The notes: generated by a model not told the origin, from the letters alone. Counted from the first letter of the stretch, positions 10,369 through 22,676 are shown. The stretch: 64,000 nucleotides of DNA from Seiridium cupressi (GCA_036674765.1 JARVKI010000073.1:62001-126000); one strand, 5' to 3'. Made by a program: numbers and translations.

Positions 10369-12852
10369 ATGACCTCTTTTCAATATGCCACTTCGAATCC
10401 CTCCAGCTCAGACTCTCTAGAATTACAGGATGTGTAAGGTCTCGACTACACTCCGCCGTTATATCTACTTACCCACTGTGGATCTAGCACGCTTGGTATG
10501 GACATCGGCAGCACAAGTACTCGCGCCTATCTCTGGTGCCCGAAAACGAAAGCTGGCTGGTACGTAGAGAGCGAAACAAGACCTAAAACAGGCCATCGAT
10601 TCTCGAATGGCGACTTCTCATCTCTTGGCTACCCTTTCGATGGTGGCGAAGTTTACCTAGGCGAGAGAATTGATGCCTCTCGCCAGTCTATCTCCCTGAA
10701 ATACGCCTTCTACATACTAGCTCATGCTACGGACGAACTCTTCAAACAATACCGATTGGTTACACCTCTTCGAGCCCATCAGAATGACCAGCAGTTTCGT
10801 GATCGACTGATTGAAGGAATCGTACAGTTGTTTACGGCCGTAAGTAAACGTGTCGCACAAGTGTGCGAAGAAGAAAATCTACGCGTGACCAACATCGGCC
10901 TATCCATACCGTCGCAATGGACACTTGACTTTATGGATATATATCGCCGGATAGTGGTTCAAGTGTTTAGTCATGATCCGGACGCTATCTTCTTCGTGAC
11001 CGAGACAGAAGCATTGGCTCACTTCCTCTGCGTTAAGAAGCTCGATCGTTTGGTGGAACGTCGAAATACTGTTCACCATGCTGTTGTATTAGTGCTTGAC
11101 TTTGGTGGTCATAACATGGTTAGTGCTACACCTTCAACCTGACCAAGAGCCCAGCTAAATAGGTATAAGAACACCTGCATTTTGAATATTGTCTATGGAG
11201 GAGACAGAGCACCGGCTTTCTATCTCATTGGCGAGCCCGACGGTGAGCTTCCACCCAGCACCCACTTCCTCGTAAATCTATACTAATATGAATGAGCCAG
11301 GCGTTGGTGGTGGGAGTGAGTTGTGGGAGTTTCTTGTAGCAGAGATGAGCATTAAATACGTCGAGCGCGTTCATGGATTAAATCCGTCTCCTGCTATTAG
11401 GCAGAAACTGCTCGATTCCTTCAACGTTGCCAAGGGCGGGTGCGGTCCAGAGTTTCCCGGTCAAGGGTTCGACTGCGTCGTCAGGGATCATCTTGATCGT
11501 ACTTACAACGTCATCTTCGATGAATCACGAATTACTGCATGTTTCAATGAAGCTATGGCTCTGCCCATAAATTTGGCAGCTACCAAAATAGGGGAACTTG
11601 GAACACTCTTGGATACTCGGAAAGATGATCATCCCTCGACAGACATACAGTCATCAGCCTCTAGTGGAAAGCCCAGAGTAATCCTAGCGGGCGGCTCAGC
11701 GAGGCATGAGGGTGTTCGGAAGAGATTTGAGGCTGCATGTCAACATAACAATCTTTCCGACCCGGTCATGACAGACAACATCATCAATCAATACGAGTAA
11801 GCTTAAATTTCGCAAGATCTTTCCCCAGATGATAACCAAGTCATGTCCCAGTTCAGTAAAGATCGCTAGCGGTGCAGCGTTCGCTGTTGCTTCACCCCTT
11901 ACATTGGACCAATTCATGAGGAGAGGCGCCGCTTTTGGCCTCCAAATGCGACAGAGAGCGGCGCGAAATAGCATGAAATCCGAGCATCCATGGGATGACA
12001 CGGCATACTTTCTTCTCAGCATGGTCAGTCTTATCCTTCGATTGAATTCCGCTCCGAAATATTTGAGATTAACACATCGAGTCCCAGTGGAGAAAGAAGG
12101 AGAATCTGGAGATCTCCGTCACGGGCAAGGACGAACTAAAGATTGTTTGCGATCCGTTTTTCGAACACGACAGCAACCCAAACAAAGATCTGTTGCACTA
12201 CCACAAGTGCTACGATATCGCAGATCTCGGACGACCTACTATAGGGCGCTGGTGGTTCACGTTGGCCTTGTCAGGCCATGACAACCAGATGTGGTTGACT
12301 ATCGAAAGGTCGAGACAACCTCCCCGATCCCCAAGGGGAGGAAAGGGAAGAATCCTCCGTGATCCAATCACTGTCCCACTGCATTTCAATAGAGGCAGCA
12401 ACAGTATTCACATTGGTGAAGAGGCATCCGATGCCAGCAAGTACATTTCCAGACTCAAGGATTATCCGGAGCGTAACCAAAACACGCTTAAACGGAAGGT
12501 GCCACCATTTACCGAGAAGCCCGATGCCTTTGAGGAGCCCGATGCCTTCGAGAACCCTGGTATCCCCAAGAAAATTGACATCCCCGAGAGGCCTCGCCTA
12601 ACCGCCCGTAGGTCCAAGAAGAAACCTCTGACTACGGCCAATTCCAACAAAACTGTCCAAATAATCGATATCACGTCGCCACCAACGAGCAAAGGACCAT
12701 CTTGCGGGATTGGGAACGAAGGGGGTGATGATTCCAGAGATTTCAGTTTCGTCGTAGACTACGGTAGGTTCATTCCAGGTTCAATAATAGGAATACGCAC
12801 CAATAACGATCCCGATATAGGTAGTCAGACGAGACAATTTTGGGGAAGGTAG
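10369..12852 (+). CDS. Hsp70-like ATPase-fold protein
   Basis: Six exons join cleanly: 10369-10433, 10488-11118, 11170-11242, 11301-11796, 11852-12023 and 12088-12852, giving 733 aa. The upstream ATG at 10369 is needed because the GTAAGG donor at 10434 is in phase with exon 2. The actin/Hsp70 ATPase signatures are in order: MDIGSTSTRA (phosphate-1), VLDFGGHN (phosphate-2), GGGSELWEF, and LAGGSARHEGVRKRF (adenosine-binding). A conserved fungal Hsp70-like segment follows (VASPLTLDQF; RGAAFGLQ). The substrate-binding domain of true Hsp70 is absent. A ~60-residue region with RPTIGRWWFTLALSG and a basic, proline-rich, probably disordered tail take its place. Such Hsp70-like proteins are multicopy in ascomycetes and of unknown function. 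Confidence 0.85.
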
Positions 12853-13280
12853 TGGTAACCTCACAAGGGGAATAAAAGAGGATAGGCGAACGAAGTCGAG
12901 CATCAGTCGAGGCAACTAAAAGGGAAGGATTTCTAGTGCCATCAAAGTAGTAACTCGGGTCTGGCAGCTATTTCTAAGGTGCGGTATCTAGTCTGTAGCG
13001 GTTCGATAATCTGAATGTTCCGTTGAACTGAAGCCCATCATCCCTCAGATAGATGTAACACTCGACGATTGCAAATCGACCTACATAGAGAATGCGTGAG
13101 GTTTTTGGCGAATTGATCTCTATAAGTCACCGTTCAAAAGTTGGACTACCCGAGTTTGTTTTTCATTTGTGTCGTTACTGTCCTGCCTACATGTTCAAAA
13201 TCTCTTCTCCAAGGAACATACGAAGCAATCCCCCTTATCATGTCTCATATCTCATCCCCAACAGCCATGCGTTCTGCGTC
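12853..13280. other. Intergenic, no gene seen
   Basis: This is the 3' flank of the Hsp70-like gene. Nothing recognisable was seen before the second repeat copy. Confidence 0.5.
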
Positions 13281-13419
13281 GGGACAGGTGCTCAGCCACC
13301 CTTTATTTCGGCCTTCCCAGCCAACACATATACATATACTAGACTATCAGCTCTCCTGCTTCTCGCTGATGCTCAATCAGTCAATCAATCCAACCCTTAT
13401 AACTTCGTCGATCTTGACA
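13281..13419 (+). repeat. ~150 bp dispersed repeat, copy 2 (diverged)
   Basis: The copy shares the blocks GACAGGTG, CAGCCACCCT, CTTCCCAGCCA, ACATATACTAGA, TCAATCAATC, TTATAACTTCGTC and ATCTTGACAG, in the same order and spacing as the copies at 6978 and 38379, with more mismatches. No recognisable coding region follows it. Confidence 0.75.
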
Positions 13420-14591
13420 GTCTGTTGTGATACTTACAAGATTATAATGTTGGGCTCTAGCCATGAACCTATTGCAAAGACTCTTTGCTTTCAATACCAC
13501 TCAGGTTGGTAGTACTCATTGACCACGGGTGCTGCCGACTGACTTACATTCGGCTGCCTTTCGCTGAGCTCTCCCTCAAGGTATTTGCGTACAGATTGTT
13601 TAGATCCAGTTTCGTAATACATAACACCCGAACAACTTAACAATTAATTGAAAACAGTACTCCACGAGCATCAGTCAGCACGGGACTCCATAGCCGCTGA
13701 CTGTCCTGGATGTCACTTCTGGTGTTCCAAGACTTGCTCATGCGACGCTCCAACTTGATCCGACAACTTGGCATGCGCAGCTGTCAAGTCTTTACAAACT
13801 AAGAGGAGGTACTTGTTCCCGCTGCTAGACCCCTTGGAGGTTTTCAGAAGATTGCTTCTTTTGGTTGTCATTAGCTCGTGCCAGTGCCCATGGTGGGAGT
13901 GGGAGCTAAGCCACTTTGTGTCTAGCTGGAAGAGCAGCTCCTCCCCATTGTCCAATCATAGTTTTGGACGAAACGGTCGGATGAATCTACCCAGTCTGAT
14001 TGAAATCCAACTAATTCAAGCCTACATGTAACCATTCGCCAAACGCCTTCCCATCACGTTCAATCGAGACCAAGATTGGCTGGATCACTCATGAGACCGT
14101 GAGGTCGCACGAGTTTAACAATGCTGCATTGTCGAGACTGGTTCTCTCTTTATGGCTTATCGAAACTATTGAATAACCTTAGCATACATGTAGTCAGTCC
14201 TCCAAGCGCTCCATCAATGAGTAAAGTACGACACGGCGCCCTTTTCTTGCCAGGTGACGTAAACACGCTGACCTTGTTCTCAACCGCCGATTGACGCAGT
14301 TTAATGATTAATTCCCTGTAAGCGTACTTAAAAGCCTCAGTATTGTTATTCATGAGTTTGCCCCAGAGTCTCTTAGCTTTATCGGAAAGATGACACCATT
14401 CTATGAAAAAGCGACGATCCGAATCTTATCAGGCCGGCAAGTCCCGTACGACCCGCAACGTCGGTCGGGGTCATCCGCTCCACCAGGTTCAGATAATACA
14501 TCTCTCGCGCCCCAATGCGCGAGAAAGGAATTAGAAGATGATGGGAAGTTCATAATCTCACCGAAACTTTCCATCTTCCTCATCAAATTCA
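13420..14591. other. Intergenic; possible unrecognised minus-strand fragments
   Basis: Two hydrophilic open stretches on the minus strand (14353-14150 and 13955-13713) could be exon-like, but I found no convincing splice chain or family. Otherwise the region holds nothing I can name. It includes the promoter of the nucleoside hydrolase gene. Confidence 0.35.
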
Positions 14592-15700
14592 ATGCGCGGA
14601 CGACTCGGCCTTGCTGCGCTTGTAGCGCTCTGTTTCGGTGTGCGCGCGTCCTCCGGCTCACCGAAGCCCATCATTATTGACACGGACATCTTCTCGGACG
14701 TGGATGATGTTGGCGCTCTTGCAATCGCTAATGTCCTGCACAACTGTGGTCTTGCAGATCTGCGCGGCGTTGTGGTCAATGAAAGGTCCAAATATGGGGC
14801 ACTTGCCGCGAACACGATAAATACGCACTTTTTCAACGGCGATGTCCCCATCGGGATGATCCGCCCCTTATCGAATGATACGTATTTTGACGACTATTAC
14901 TACTTGTGAGTCTCAGCTATGTTTGATTGGCAAGACCCTGAACTCACTTGCTGACGTATCGAAGATATGGCGAGTACCCTTCCAAGGTTTCGCACCACTG
15001 GCCGAGTGTTTTGAACGAGTCTTCTGAGATCCCAACACCTGTTGAAGTTTACAGAGAGATCTTGGGCTCTGCAACCAACAACAGCTTGACCATCATCTCA
15101 GTTGGATTTCTCACCAACATTGCCGATCTCTTGAACAGTACTCCGGACAACTACAGCAGCTCTGGGGGCGTTGACCTTGTTGCCTCCAAGGTAAAAGAGC
15201 TCGTTGTCATGGGTGGAACATACCCATCGGGGTGGGAATACAATTTTGGAGGCTCAGACCCAGCCAGCACGAAATTCGTGGTTGACAACTGGCCGTCAAA
15301 CGTGGCTGTCACCTACTCTGGCTCGGAGCTCGGGGGCAACATCTACAGTGGGCTTCTGCTTCCAACACTATCACCGCCAAATTCGCCCATCTTGGCAGCT
15401 TACCAATGGTATGTCGGTCAAGGAAGCACGGTCCGTCCGAGCTGGGATCCACTCACCACGCTGTATGGGATCGTGGGTCTCGATGGTTTCCAACAGCTGG
15501 GATTTAAAAGCCCTCTAGCGTTCGCCAACGACTTTGGATACAATAGTGTCATAGAGAATGGCACCAATACATGGGTGAATGACTCTAGCGTCACAAATCA
15601 GCATTGGCTCAAGTTGGCAGACGGCGTCAGTAACTCGAGTGTGTCATTCATGTTGGATCAATTCCTGGTTCACGACCCATTGGACACTCGCTGCATATAA
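14592..15700 (+). CDS. Secreted inosine/uridine-preferring nucleoside hydrolase
   Basis: Two exons (14592-14905 and 14965-15700) with a GTGAGT donor and GAAG acceptor give 349 aa. A signal peptide (about residues 1-22) precedes the family's calcium-binding motif, here DTDIFSDVDD at residues 30-39. Further conserved blocks are VNERSKYGALAANT, TIISVGFLTNIADLL and VKELVVMGG. Enzymes of this fold cleave the N-glycosidic bond of ribonucleosides to base and ribose. A secreted form would serve purine/pyrimidine salvage from the medium. Many N-glycosylation sequons (NSS, NGT, NDS, NNS) agree with secretion. The two exons are intact and length is typical. Confidence 0.9.
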
Positions 15701-17452
15701 AGCTCCCCTAGACATGGTTGGAATCTGTAGATCAAAGACGGAAGCACTAATATTGTTTCAAGTTTGCAGAACATGTGAATGACCACCAAGAGTGACTCTA
15801 AAGCTCGACTAGGAGGCACTTAAATGTTAACGTCAAGCACAAGGATTATACTCAACCACGCCATCCCGCTTAGCATGGTGTTAAAAGTCATATTTCATAG
15901 AATAGGAAGTTTGAAAGGATACAAGTTGGCCAGCCTGGTTTTGGACAGTCCAAGATACACAAGACATCAAGGCATGGGGTGGTGGAGGCCATGTTTCTGT
16001 GGTGACAATTACTTTTTAGTGGCTTTTAGGTCTGCTTTTGGAGCGGATAAACGGCGGGGATCGTCAGAAAATGATCAGATCCAATTCATCCGTGATACAT
16101 GGTCAAGGAGGAATTAGTTCCGTGATATAGATAAAATATCCTAGAAGCAGTAACATCGGAGAGAAGCCAACTAGCCGTGGATGCTTTGCTTTTCTACTAT
16201 AACTGATAAACAATTAGACGATATCTCACTCTTCTAGAAATACGGTTGCCTACTGATTAGATGTCCAAGGAGTTTTCTGTTATGCTGAACTCGCGGTAGC
16301 TGAAGATCGCTCGTGTCGGAACTGGCTAAGATGACACTGGGGCAGTTACATAATATGTATGCGATCATCCTTTCCCATAGTCACAAATGTCCTTGTGAAT
16401 TAAATCCTTTAGGACTTTCCAGCTGAGACTTTGATGCTAGGCTTGTCTTCAGTTGGTGCCCACGACTAGCTTCAATTGTATGGCGCCTTTTCCCGCCAGT
16501 TTTATGCAGACGTATCTGCGATGGGTCCATTTCTTCTGAGAGCTATAACAAAACAGCGCCTGACTTCTAAGACTTCTGATAGAACAAATTTATCATGTTC
16601 CCCAGATATCAATGCCATCGAGATCAGTTCGTTTACTCAGAGCAATACTCTTTTCATTCATCTTTACCACGGTCTTCACTGAATTCGTGCCTGAGGTGGT
16701 AGGAAATATCCCAAAAGAGCGAGAATCACCATCCTTACATGAGTAGGACTTATAAATTCACCGCTGTTTTCTCGGCATGGACTACCGTCTCACCCTCTGC
16801 GATATCCTCTCTTGTCTAGTGTTCTCCCACGAAGTTACCCGGAAGTATCTGTCTGTTCCGTTACCGAATCATTGCATGATAAGAAGCCCCCATGACCTCG
16901 GTAGACCGTTCGATTCGTATCTGAATTCTCTCCGCATTCGACGTCGGGAGTTCTAAATACAAACTAGAAACCCCCTGTATCGAGGCAGCTCGTATATATT
17001 GCATCAAAAGGAACGCTAGAATATGATTCAACCCATGTCTGCAAGCAAAAGGGGACTCGAATTAGTACCGAGAGAGCCTGAATCGACTCATCCATACGTA
17101 CAGCACCATTAGGGTGCATCCCCTACCGCTAGATAGGCCGCCTTTGTAGTTATACCGAGATAGAGATATCAACTAGAGGTTCCGCGAACAAATCACTAAG
17201 GTCCACAAAACATTCTGTTTTCGAAGAACAAGGTCTATTATGACATCCACCCCGAGAAAGCAGAATGATCTAATACACTTGCTCCATTGTAAATACAAAA
17301 ACCGAGAGAGTGAAGTAAACGCTTTGTAGAAAAGCTATAACAGATGAAAGACGAGTCTTTTAGGCATTTGAACCTAAATAGGGATCCTCCTTGGCTCTCG
17401 CCAAGTTGTCAACGATAGGGGAGCTCATGCAACCAGATCCGGCCAAAGTTTT
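15701..17452. other. Intergenic, no gene seen
   Basis: About 1.75 kb with only short unsupported open frames. No repeat copy, splice chain or conserved motif was found on either strand. Confidence 0.45.
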
Positions 17453-17836
17453 CTAGTTAACAATGGTACACACTCCATGCTTGATAATATCGTGGTCGCC
17501 ACCATGGCAGTTGATCTTGTCGGAGGTGGACGTGCACCCACCGATCTGGAGACCGCCAGAGTCAAGGAGGACGGTGGGGGGCCCGTTATCGCCGGAGCAG
17601 CCGCTAAAAGTGTACTCCACTTCACCGAGGCTGAACGATTGGCCACAAGGAGATTTTGTGAGAACATCGAGGACTTGCTGACCGGGGCATGCGTGTTCTG
17701 TTTCGGTCCAAGCGACCCAATGATTGGTCTGGTCGTTATTCTGGAGTTCTTGGCCGAACGCGACTGCTTGGGTATTGGCAAGGCTACCGAAGGCGGCGAT
17801 GCTTAAAATAATAATAGATCCGATATTGAGCTGCAT
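17453..17836 (-). CDS. Small secreted cysteine-rich protein
   Basis: A single-exon protein of 127 aa. A hydrophobic signal peptide (MQLNIGSIIILSIAAFGSLA, cleavage expected after NTQA) is followed by a compact domain with exactly six cysteines, in the contexts ACPG, SPCG, SGCSG, GGCTS, INCHG and GVCT. That is enough for three disulfides. There is no membrane anchor. It belongs in the size and cysteine range of fungal secreted effectors and antimicrobial-like proteins, but I recognise no named family and do not assign a target. Confidence 0.75.
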   Translation of the reverse strand: MQLNIGSIIILSIAAFGSLANTQAVAFGQELQNNDQTNHWVAWTETEHACPGQQVLDVLTKSPCGQSFSLGEVEYTFSGCSGDNGPPTVLLDSGGLQIGGCTSTSDKINCHGGDHDIIKHGVCTIVN

Positions 17837-19554
17837 GATAAAGGAATAATCGGAATAATGGCAAATTTTGTTAACAGGAATTGTAAAGCTAAATAAAGAG
17901 TCTCAGCAAATCTTCGTAAAATGCTACCGTAGTGATAAGAGTGATGATGATAATAGTGAGGAAATTCAATTGTAACAGCTGGAGACAGACGACTCTTATA
18001 TAATAATTCGAATGATGATAGATCGTCCTATGAAGCATTATCTTGACCGGGCTTAGGCTGGCAGTAAATTGTTCAAAGAGACTCAACGAGCCTTGCATGG
18101 AGCCGCTCGTCTTAGGATTCTTCATCGAAGCATATGTTATAGGAAAGAGTTAGAATGAGCTAACGTGCAATGCCGCATCCCATCAGCTGACCCAACACTG
18201 CCTTCTCCCAAAGAGCCCTGCTAGCCGCGTCTGGCTGCCCAGGCAGCCACGAGTTTGCTAGGCACCTTGATGAACGGACCCTTTATACCGCAATTGAAAG
18301 CGCCAAAAGATCATGAGGAATCATATGCTTGTCGGACAGCCTGAACTATGTCTTCTGTTTGCATCCCTTGGCCTGGCAGCTCCGCAATTTCTGAACCGAT
18401 CCCGATCGCGGTTTGAATGTACTCGGTGCGACATGCACTGATAATATATCTCTCCTTGCAAGAGACGTGTACTCTGCACCGGGCACATTGTTCACAGTGA
18501 TTGAGCCTGACAAACGATGCAGTCAAAAACTCCATATGGACCAGGCTCTCTGCGCAAGCACTAATGGTTCAATCCGCATTCATTCTTCCGTGACTTTGAC
18601 TGGATTAATAATTCGCGGATCTGGCAAACAAAGGGATGTTCTTTACCTGATGACAAGTTATTGTATTGCGGGAATGAATGAGGCTTACTCCATACGAATC
18701 CTACACAAGGCCGAATCCCGCAACCACAGTTTCACGTAGGGTCGGCATGCATTACCATCATATCTACCGCAAGGCATGGAGAAGGATGACGTCAAGCGAT
18801 ACTGAATTATTGCATACTACGTAGGTATGAACTATTTTGAGAACAATCGCGAACTTGTACCCACAGGGCGACATTTTATACGACTGGTGGGAAGAGACCT
18901 ACAAGGGGCTGAAGAGATCCTATACAAAGATCCAACAGAATGTTGACCTTTTTGAGTAGACCACCTGGACTTGCACAGGTATTGGAGACCATATACAATT
19001 TCCGGCCGCGCCCAGACGCTAAACCAAGTATGGCCACATGTACCTTCCGTATAAAATAAAGTACCCGGACGATCTGAGTCAAAAATAACCAAGTCGTGTT
19101 GATTAGTTTCGAAGCCATGATCCTTCATCATTTTGGCAGTTTGTATGAAACCAAGATGTCATGTTAATGGGCACTCAATATGGGGAGCGAAAGTGTATTG
19201 GTTGGTGAAGGAGGAGGAGAGACGCTCCAGCCCCCAGCCGCGAGGCCTCTCTAGTGGGAGTACGGCACAGACCATGCGGGTTCTCCATCACATGTTGAAG
19301 ATCCTCCAGGCGCTTACGATCCAAAATGGTCCATGGCTTAAATTCTAGTATGGATGTAGTTGCCTGCAGGTAAAATGGGTGCCATTAGGATGAACGTGAT
19401 CCACCATTGGGAAGTCTATATAATGCCATATTGCCTCCCTTTTAGCAATTCAATCACAACTATCACCATAAACATACGTTCTAAACTACTTCTTTAAAGG
19501 ACAGAACCAGTCTATATATACATAATTCAGGCCATATAAGTTAACATAAACATT
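17837..19554. other. Intergenic, no gene seen
   Basis: This is the joint upstream region of the divergent secreted-protein genes. TATA-like strings occur at about 19417 (CTATATAATG) and about 19512 (CTATATATACA), the latter about 40 bp before the start codon at 19555. No supported coding region. Confidence 0.45.
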
Positions 19555-20407
19555 ATGCAGCTTATTTCCATGCAAAACTTCAGCTCCCTTTTGGCCGCAG
19601 TCCTATTGGCCCCGTCTGTTCTACAACTCTGTCTCGCAGCACCACAGCCACTGGGGTAAATCTCGATATCTTGACGTTCTTGGCACTTGGTATCAAAGAA
19701 GCTAATCTTCCTCTCAGAAACGACCCTCAAGCCGTAACGCTTGCCCCCCGTAAGGAGAACGATTCCTTAAAGACCTTCAAAGACAAGGTGGACAAAGCCC
19801 CTGTCAAGGCTACCCAGGATAGGACCGCATTCGCGGACTTTTCCAAGCCGGACGAAAAAACTGGTAGTTCTCGTGGTTTCAATCAGTGCGTTGGCGTGAT
19901 TATTTCCACCCACAACGCCGCTCTGTTCGGCCATTACACCTGTGGTGATGAGGGACAGAAGAAGGCCAGGAAGGAGCTTCAGGGATACTGGGACGAAAAC
20001 AAAGACGACAAACTCCATAACCCTGACGTGAAGGTCTACGCTAAGGTTGTCGTTAACGACAACACCGGCGCGGTCATGGAAAACTCCTTTGAGAGCGCCT
20101 CAACGCAGGTTTTCATTAATCTGGCCAAAGAAATCACCGGAAAACCCGCTGCGATCGTAAAATACTTTGTAAGTACTACAAAAAACCTGATTTTTCTTAT
20201 TCAAGCTCGCCTAGGATCGTGGTGAACTTTTGAGAACATGTCGAGAATGGTAGACTAACTTCTCTCGTCACCTTTTAGGATCTTGATGCCTACGTCACGA
20301 AGCCCAAATCGAACGGCAGTGGGCGAGAAGAGAGACCTGGCTTCGACCAAAATACGGCGATCGCATACTCAGGCTACGCTGGCTTCTGGGTGTCAGAGAA
20401 GGGTTGA
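19555..20407 (+). CDS. Secreted protein of unknown family with a Cys-His hydrolase-like segment
   Basis: Three exons (19555-19655, 19718-20168, 20279-20407) join in phase, with CTAAT/CTAACT branch sites, and give 226 aa. An N-terminal signal peptide (hydrophobic LLAAVLLAPSVLQLCLA) precedes a lysine-rich spacer. The core begins GFNQCVGVIISTHNAALFGHYTC and continues through KVYAKVVV and FINLAKEITGKPAAIV. The glycine/cysteine, hydrophobic strand, then glycine-histidine pattern resembles the active-site arrangement of CheD/CNF-type deamidases. This is a pattern impression only, with low certainty. The intron in the signal-peptide/mature junction region is common in secreted fungal proteins. It is apparently intact. 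Confidence 0.78.
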
Positions 20408-21298
20408 ACATTCATGACCGTGCCGATGCAGAAGGATGCTGCTAGGGCATAAGGTATAAGCAACACTTATACCTTGACGCACTCTACTAATCAACGCTCC
20501 TTACCCATATTTTTGTAAACGTTATGTCGCTCTTTTCAATCCGTTCTGAAAAAGTGTGTCACAGGCCTCGGACAACCGCATTATGAATAAGGCGCCTGGA
20601 TCCTGCGAGGTCCCTTTTCTCTGCTCTGATCAGAATTTGTACGATAAATTTCTCTTTCTTTTCTTAGGTTTAGTACATTCGTAAGTAGTAGGATCATATC
20701 TGCGCTGCACGAGCCGGATGAACCCTTACATTATGTTAAAGCCTCCAGTTGAGAAGACCTGTAGAGTCTATACCAACTGGCATAAGATCAGGCATCCGAT
20801 TAGTTGCTTCGTGATCTTCGTACAACGTGTCTATGACGCGAACGTGAACATAGGAAGGACCGCACCTTCGAGCCGCGCGTCCGACCCCCAACTCTTCCTA
20901 GAAGAGCCTCTCCTACCGATTGGCTCAGTCCGTAGGGAGCCTTTGTGATTTCCTCCGAACAAGGCCAGGACGTAGTCGGTGGGTCTGTAGGAGCAGCCGA
21001 GAAGAGTCATCTCCTGGTGATTCACTTCGAAGTCTGGTGGAAAGAAGAGCGACCGTTATCCCTTACAGACTGGCACAGTCCAGCACAAGCTCGTAGATAA
21101 CGACGACCGGAGTAGAATATCTTTCTGCTGAGCCCCTGATGCAGTGACAAGTGCGCAGTGAAGCAGTAAGGGCCAGCTAGTCGTGCGATCCCAAGGTACG
21201 AAATCCAGGAGCGATATATATGCGGGTGATCAGTCAACCATGACGCTAGTTAAGGTATATTTGAACCATTACGCCATTGCGTATTGTATTAGGTGATA
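20408..21298. other. Intergenic, no gene seen
   Basis: No supported gene. The right part may belong to the same decayed retroelement as the gag relic that follows, but I see no LTR boundaries. Confidence 0.4.
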
Positions 21299-21895
21299 AT
21301 GATGTTATCGTTTCAGACGGTTGTTTCCCAATACACCCCTACCAATGCCCCTAATCACGATGGAGACCCGATGGCGGGTGCTCCCCCATACAGGCTGCAG
21401 ATGATGCAGCTGCTGAACGAAGTATGAGAAGGTAACCGAGCGCATGTTCACATGCTACAAGAAAACATCCCCCAACTCCGACAGAACTAATCCACCCCCG
21501 TCTCAAGCCTTGATCAGCGGGAATGGACGCCCACAGTCCAGAGGCCAACTTTCCCGATCAAGGTCCCGTCACCCGATAGTCCACCATTAGCACGAAGACG
21601 ACCCGTTCTCCCCAACCCAACAAATTCCAGGTCTCACTACCAATCGTGGGCCTTGGAGATGGGCAGCGGAAACCTCGAGAAGCTCGGCTATATCTCCCTT
21701 AGACTAAATCGGCTCCCACAAACTATGGCTGCCGCCTACTTCGCCCGGGCAGGACCCAAAGGAGTCCCCCGGTCAAAACAAACAATACCCACTATCGCAA
21801 ATATGAGCCCGCATTTCCCAAGCTCTAATCAGAAAAGAGCGAAGACAAGACAGCCGAAACAAGATAGTGAGCATCTTCACTACCAGTCTCGTTAA
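21299..21895 (+). mobile_element. Decayed gypsy-like retrotransposon gag fragment
   Basis: One plus-strand frame can be read from an ATG at 21299 through two in-frame stops. It carries a gag-like pattern: a helical segment (RLQMMQLLNEV, then HMLQENIPQLRQN), a proline-rich linker, RRPVLPNP followed by a Ser/Tyr-rich SHYQSWALEM, then LGYISLRLNRLPQTMAAAYF. Ty3/gypsy gags of fungi commonly show R-P-x-L-P-[DN]-P, a W...M block and a following R-L...A-A-[YF] block. The normal spacer between the W and LGYI blocks is shortened. No nucleocapsid knuckle, protease, polymerase or LTR was found, so this is a truncated relic. Confidence 0.55.
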
Positions 21896-22676
21896 TATCG
21901 AAAAGGCGCTCAAACGAAAGACGCCAACAAATCCCCGTACCAAATTACCATCACACTACCATATGTCCCTTGGTACATAAGTCGGCAAAAAGCCGATCAG
22001 CTACCTCCTTACTGATCCGGCATCGAGCATAGGCCCTTATAGCATGTCTCGATAAGAGTTTTTCGTTATACGCAAAACTCTTGCCAGGCTGTCAGAGTAA
22101 AAAAAAGAAAATTAAAAAAATCAAAAAAGTTTACCCGTGCTAACGACTCCTCTGCCTCAGCCCCGATGCTATCCGCAAAAAAGCCTGGAGGTGGCCTACG
22201 TTTCTCTGTAAACTGCAGCGCCCTAAACGCTGTCACGAAAAAAGACCGTTACATGTTGCCGCTAATCACTCAGACACTACGGTCTACTTCTAAAGTAAAG
22301 TGGTCTACGAAGTTAGACGTTCTCTCCGCCTTCTATTAGATCCGTCTTATCTTGGGCAGGATGGGCCCCACAATATGGGGTATATTGAAGAGTTAAGAGT
22401 TGCAGGTAAAGCTGCAGTTATCCACATTTACGGCCGTCTTTGGCTATTTTCGCCTCACTGATTGCTGGGAATGGCTTTATGAAAGACAGATGCTATCTTG
22501 TCTATGCGAAAGGTACTCACTAGCAGGTGGGCAAGCCACACGCGTGACGTGGCTGGTGTTGTGGCTAGCCAGGCAAGAGCTGGATCAGCCGGATCAACCC
22601 CAGACCAGGAGGAGGTTAAGGGACCTGCACAACTACATTGTATTCACCTTTACAGTATCGGCAAACACCCGAGAAC
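21896..22676. other. Intergenic, with a small perfect hairpin
   Basis: This region follows the gag relic and precedes the epoxide hydrolase gene. It contains a 9-bp perfect stem (AAGAGTTTT at 22054-22062, AAAACTCTT at 22074-22082) with an 11-nt loop and a short A-rich stretch near 22100-22130. No coding sequence recognised. Confidence 0.45.

Noticed and set aside
13092..13430. 112-codon open frame overlapping repeat copy 2
   Set aside because: It runs through the repeat, which is not coding in the other copies, and has no conserved features.
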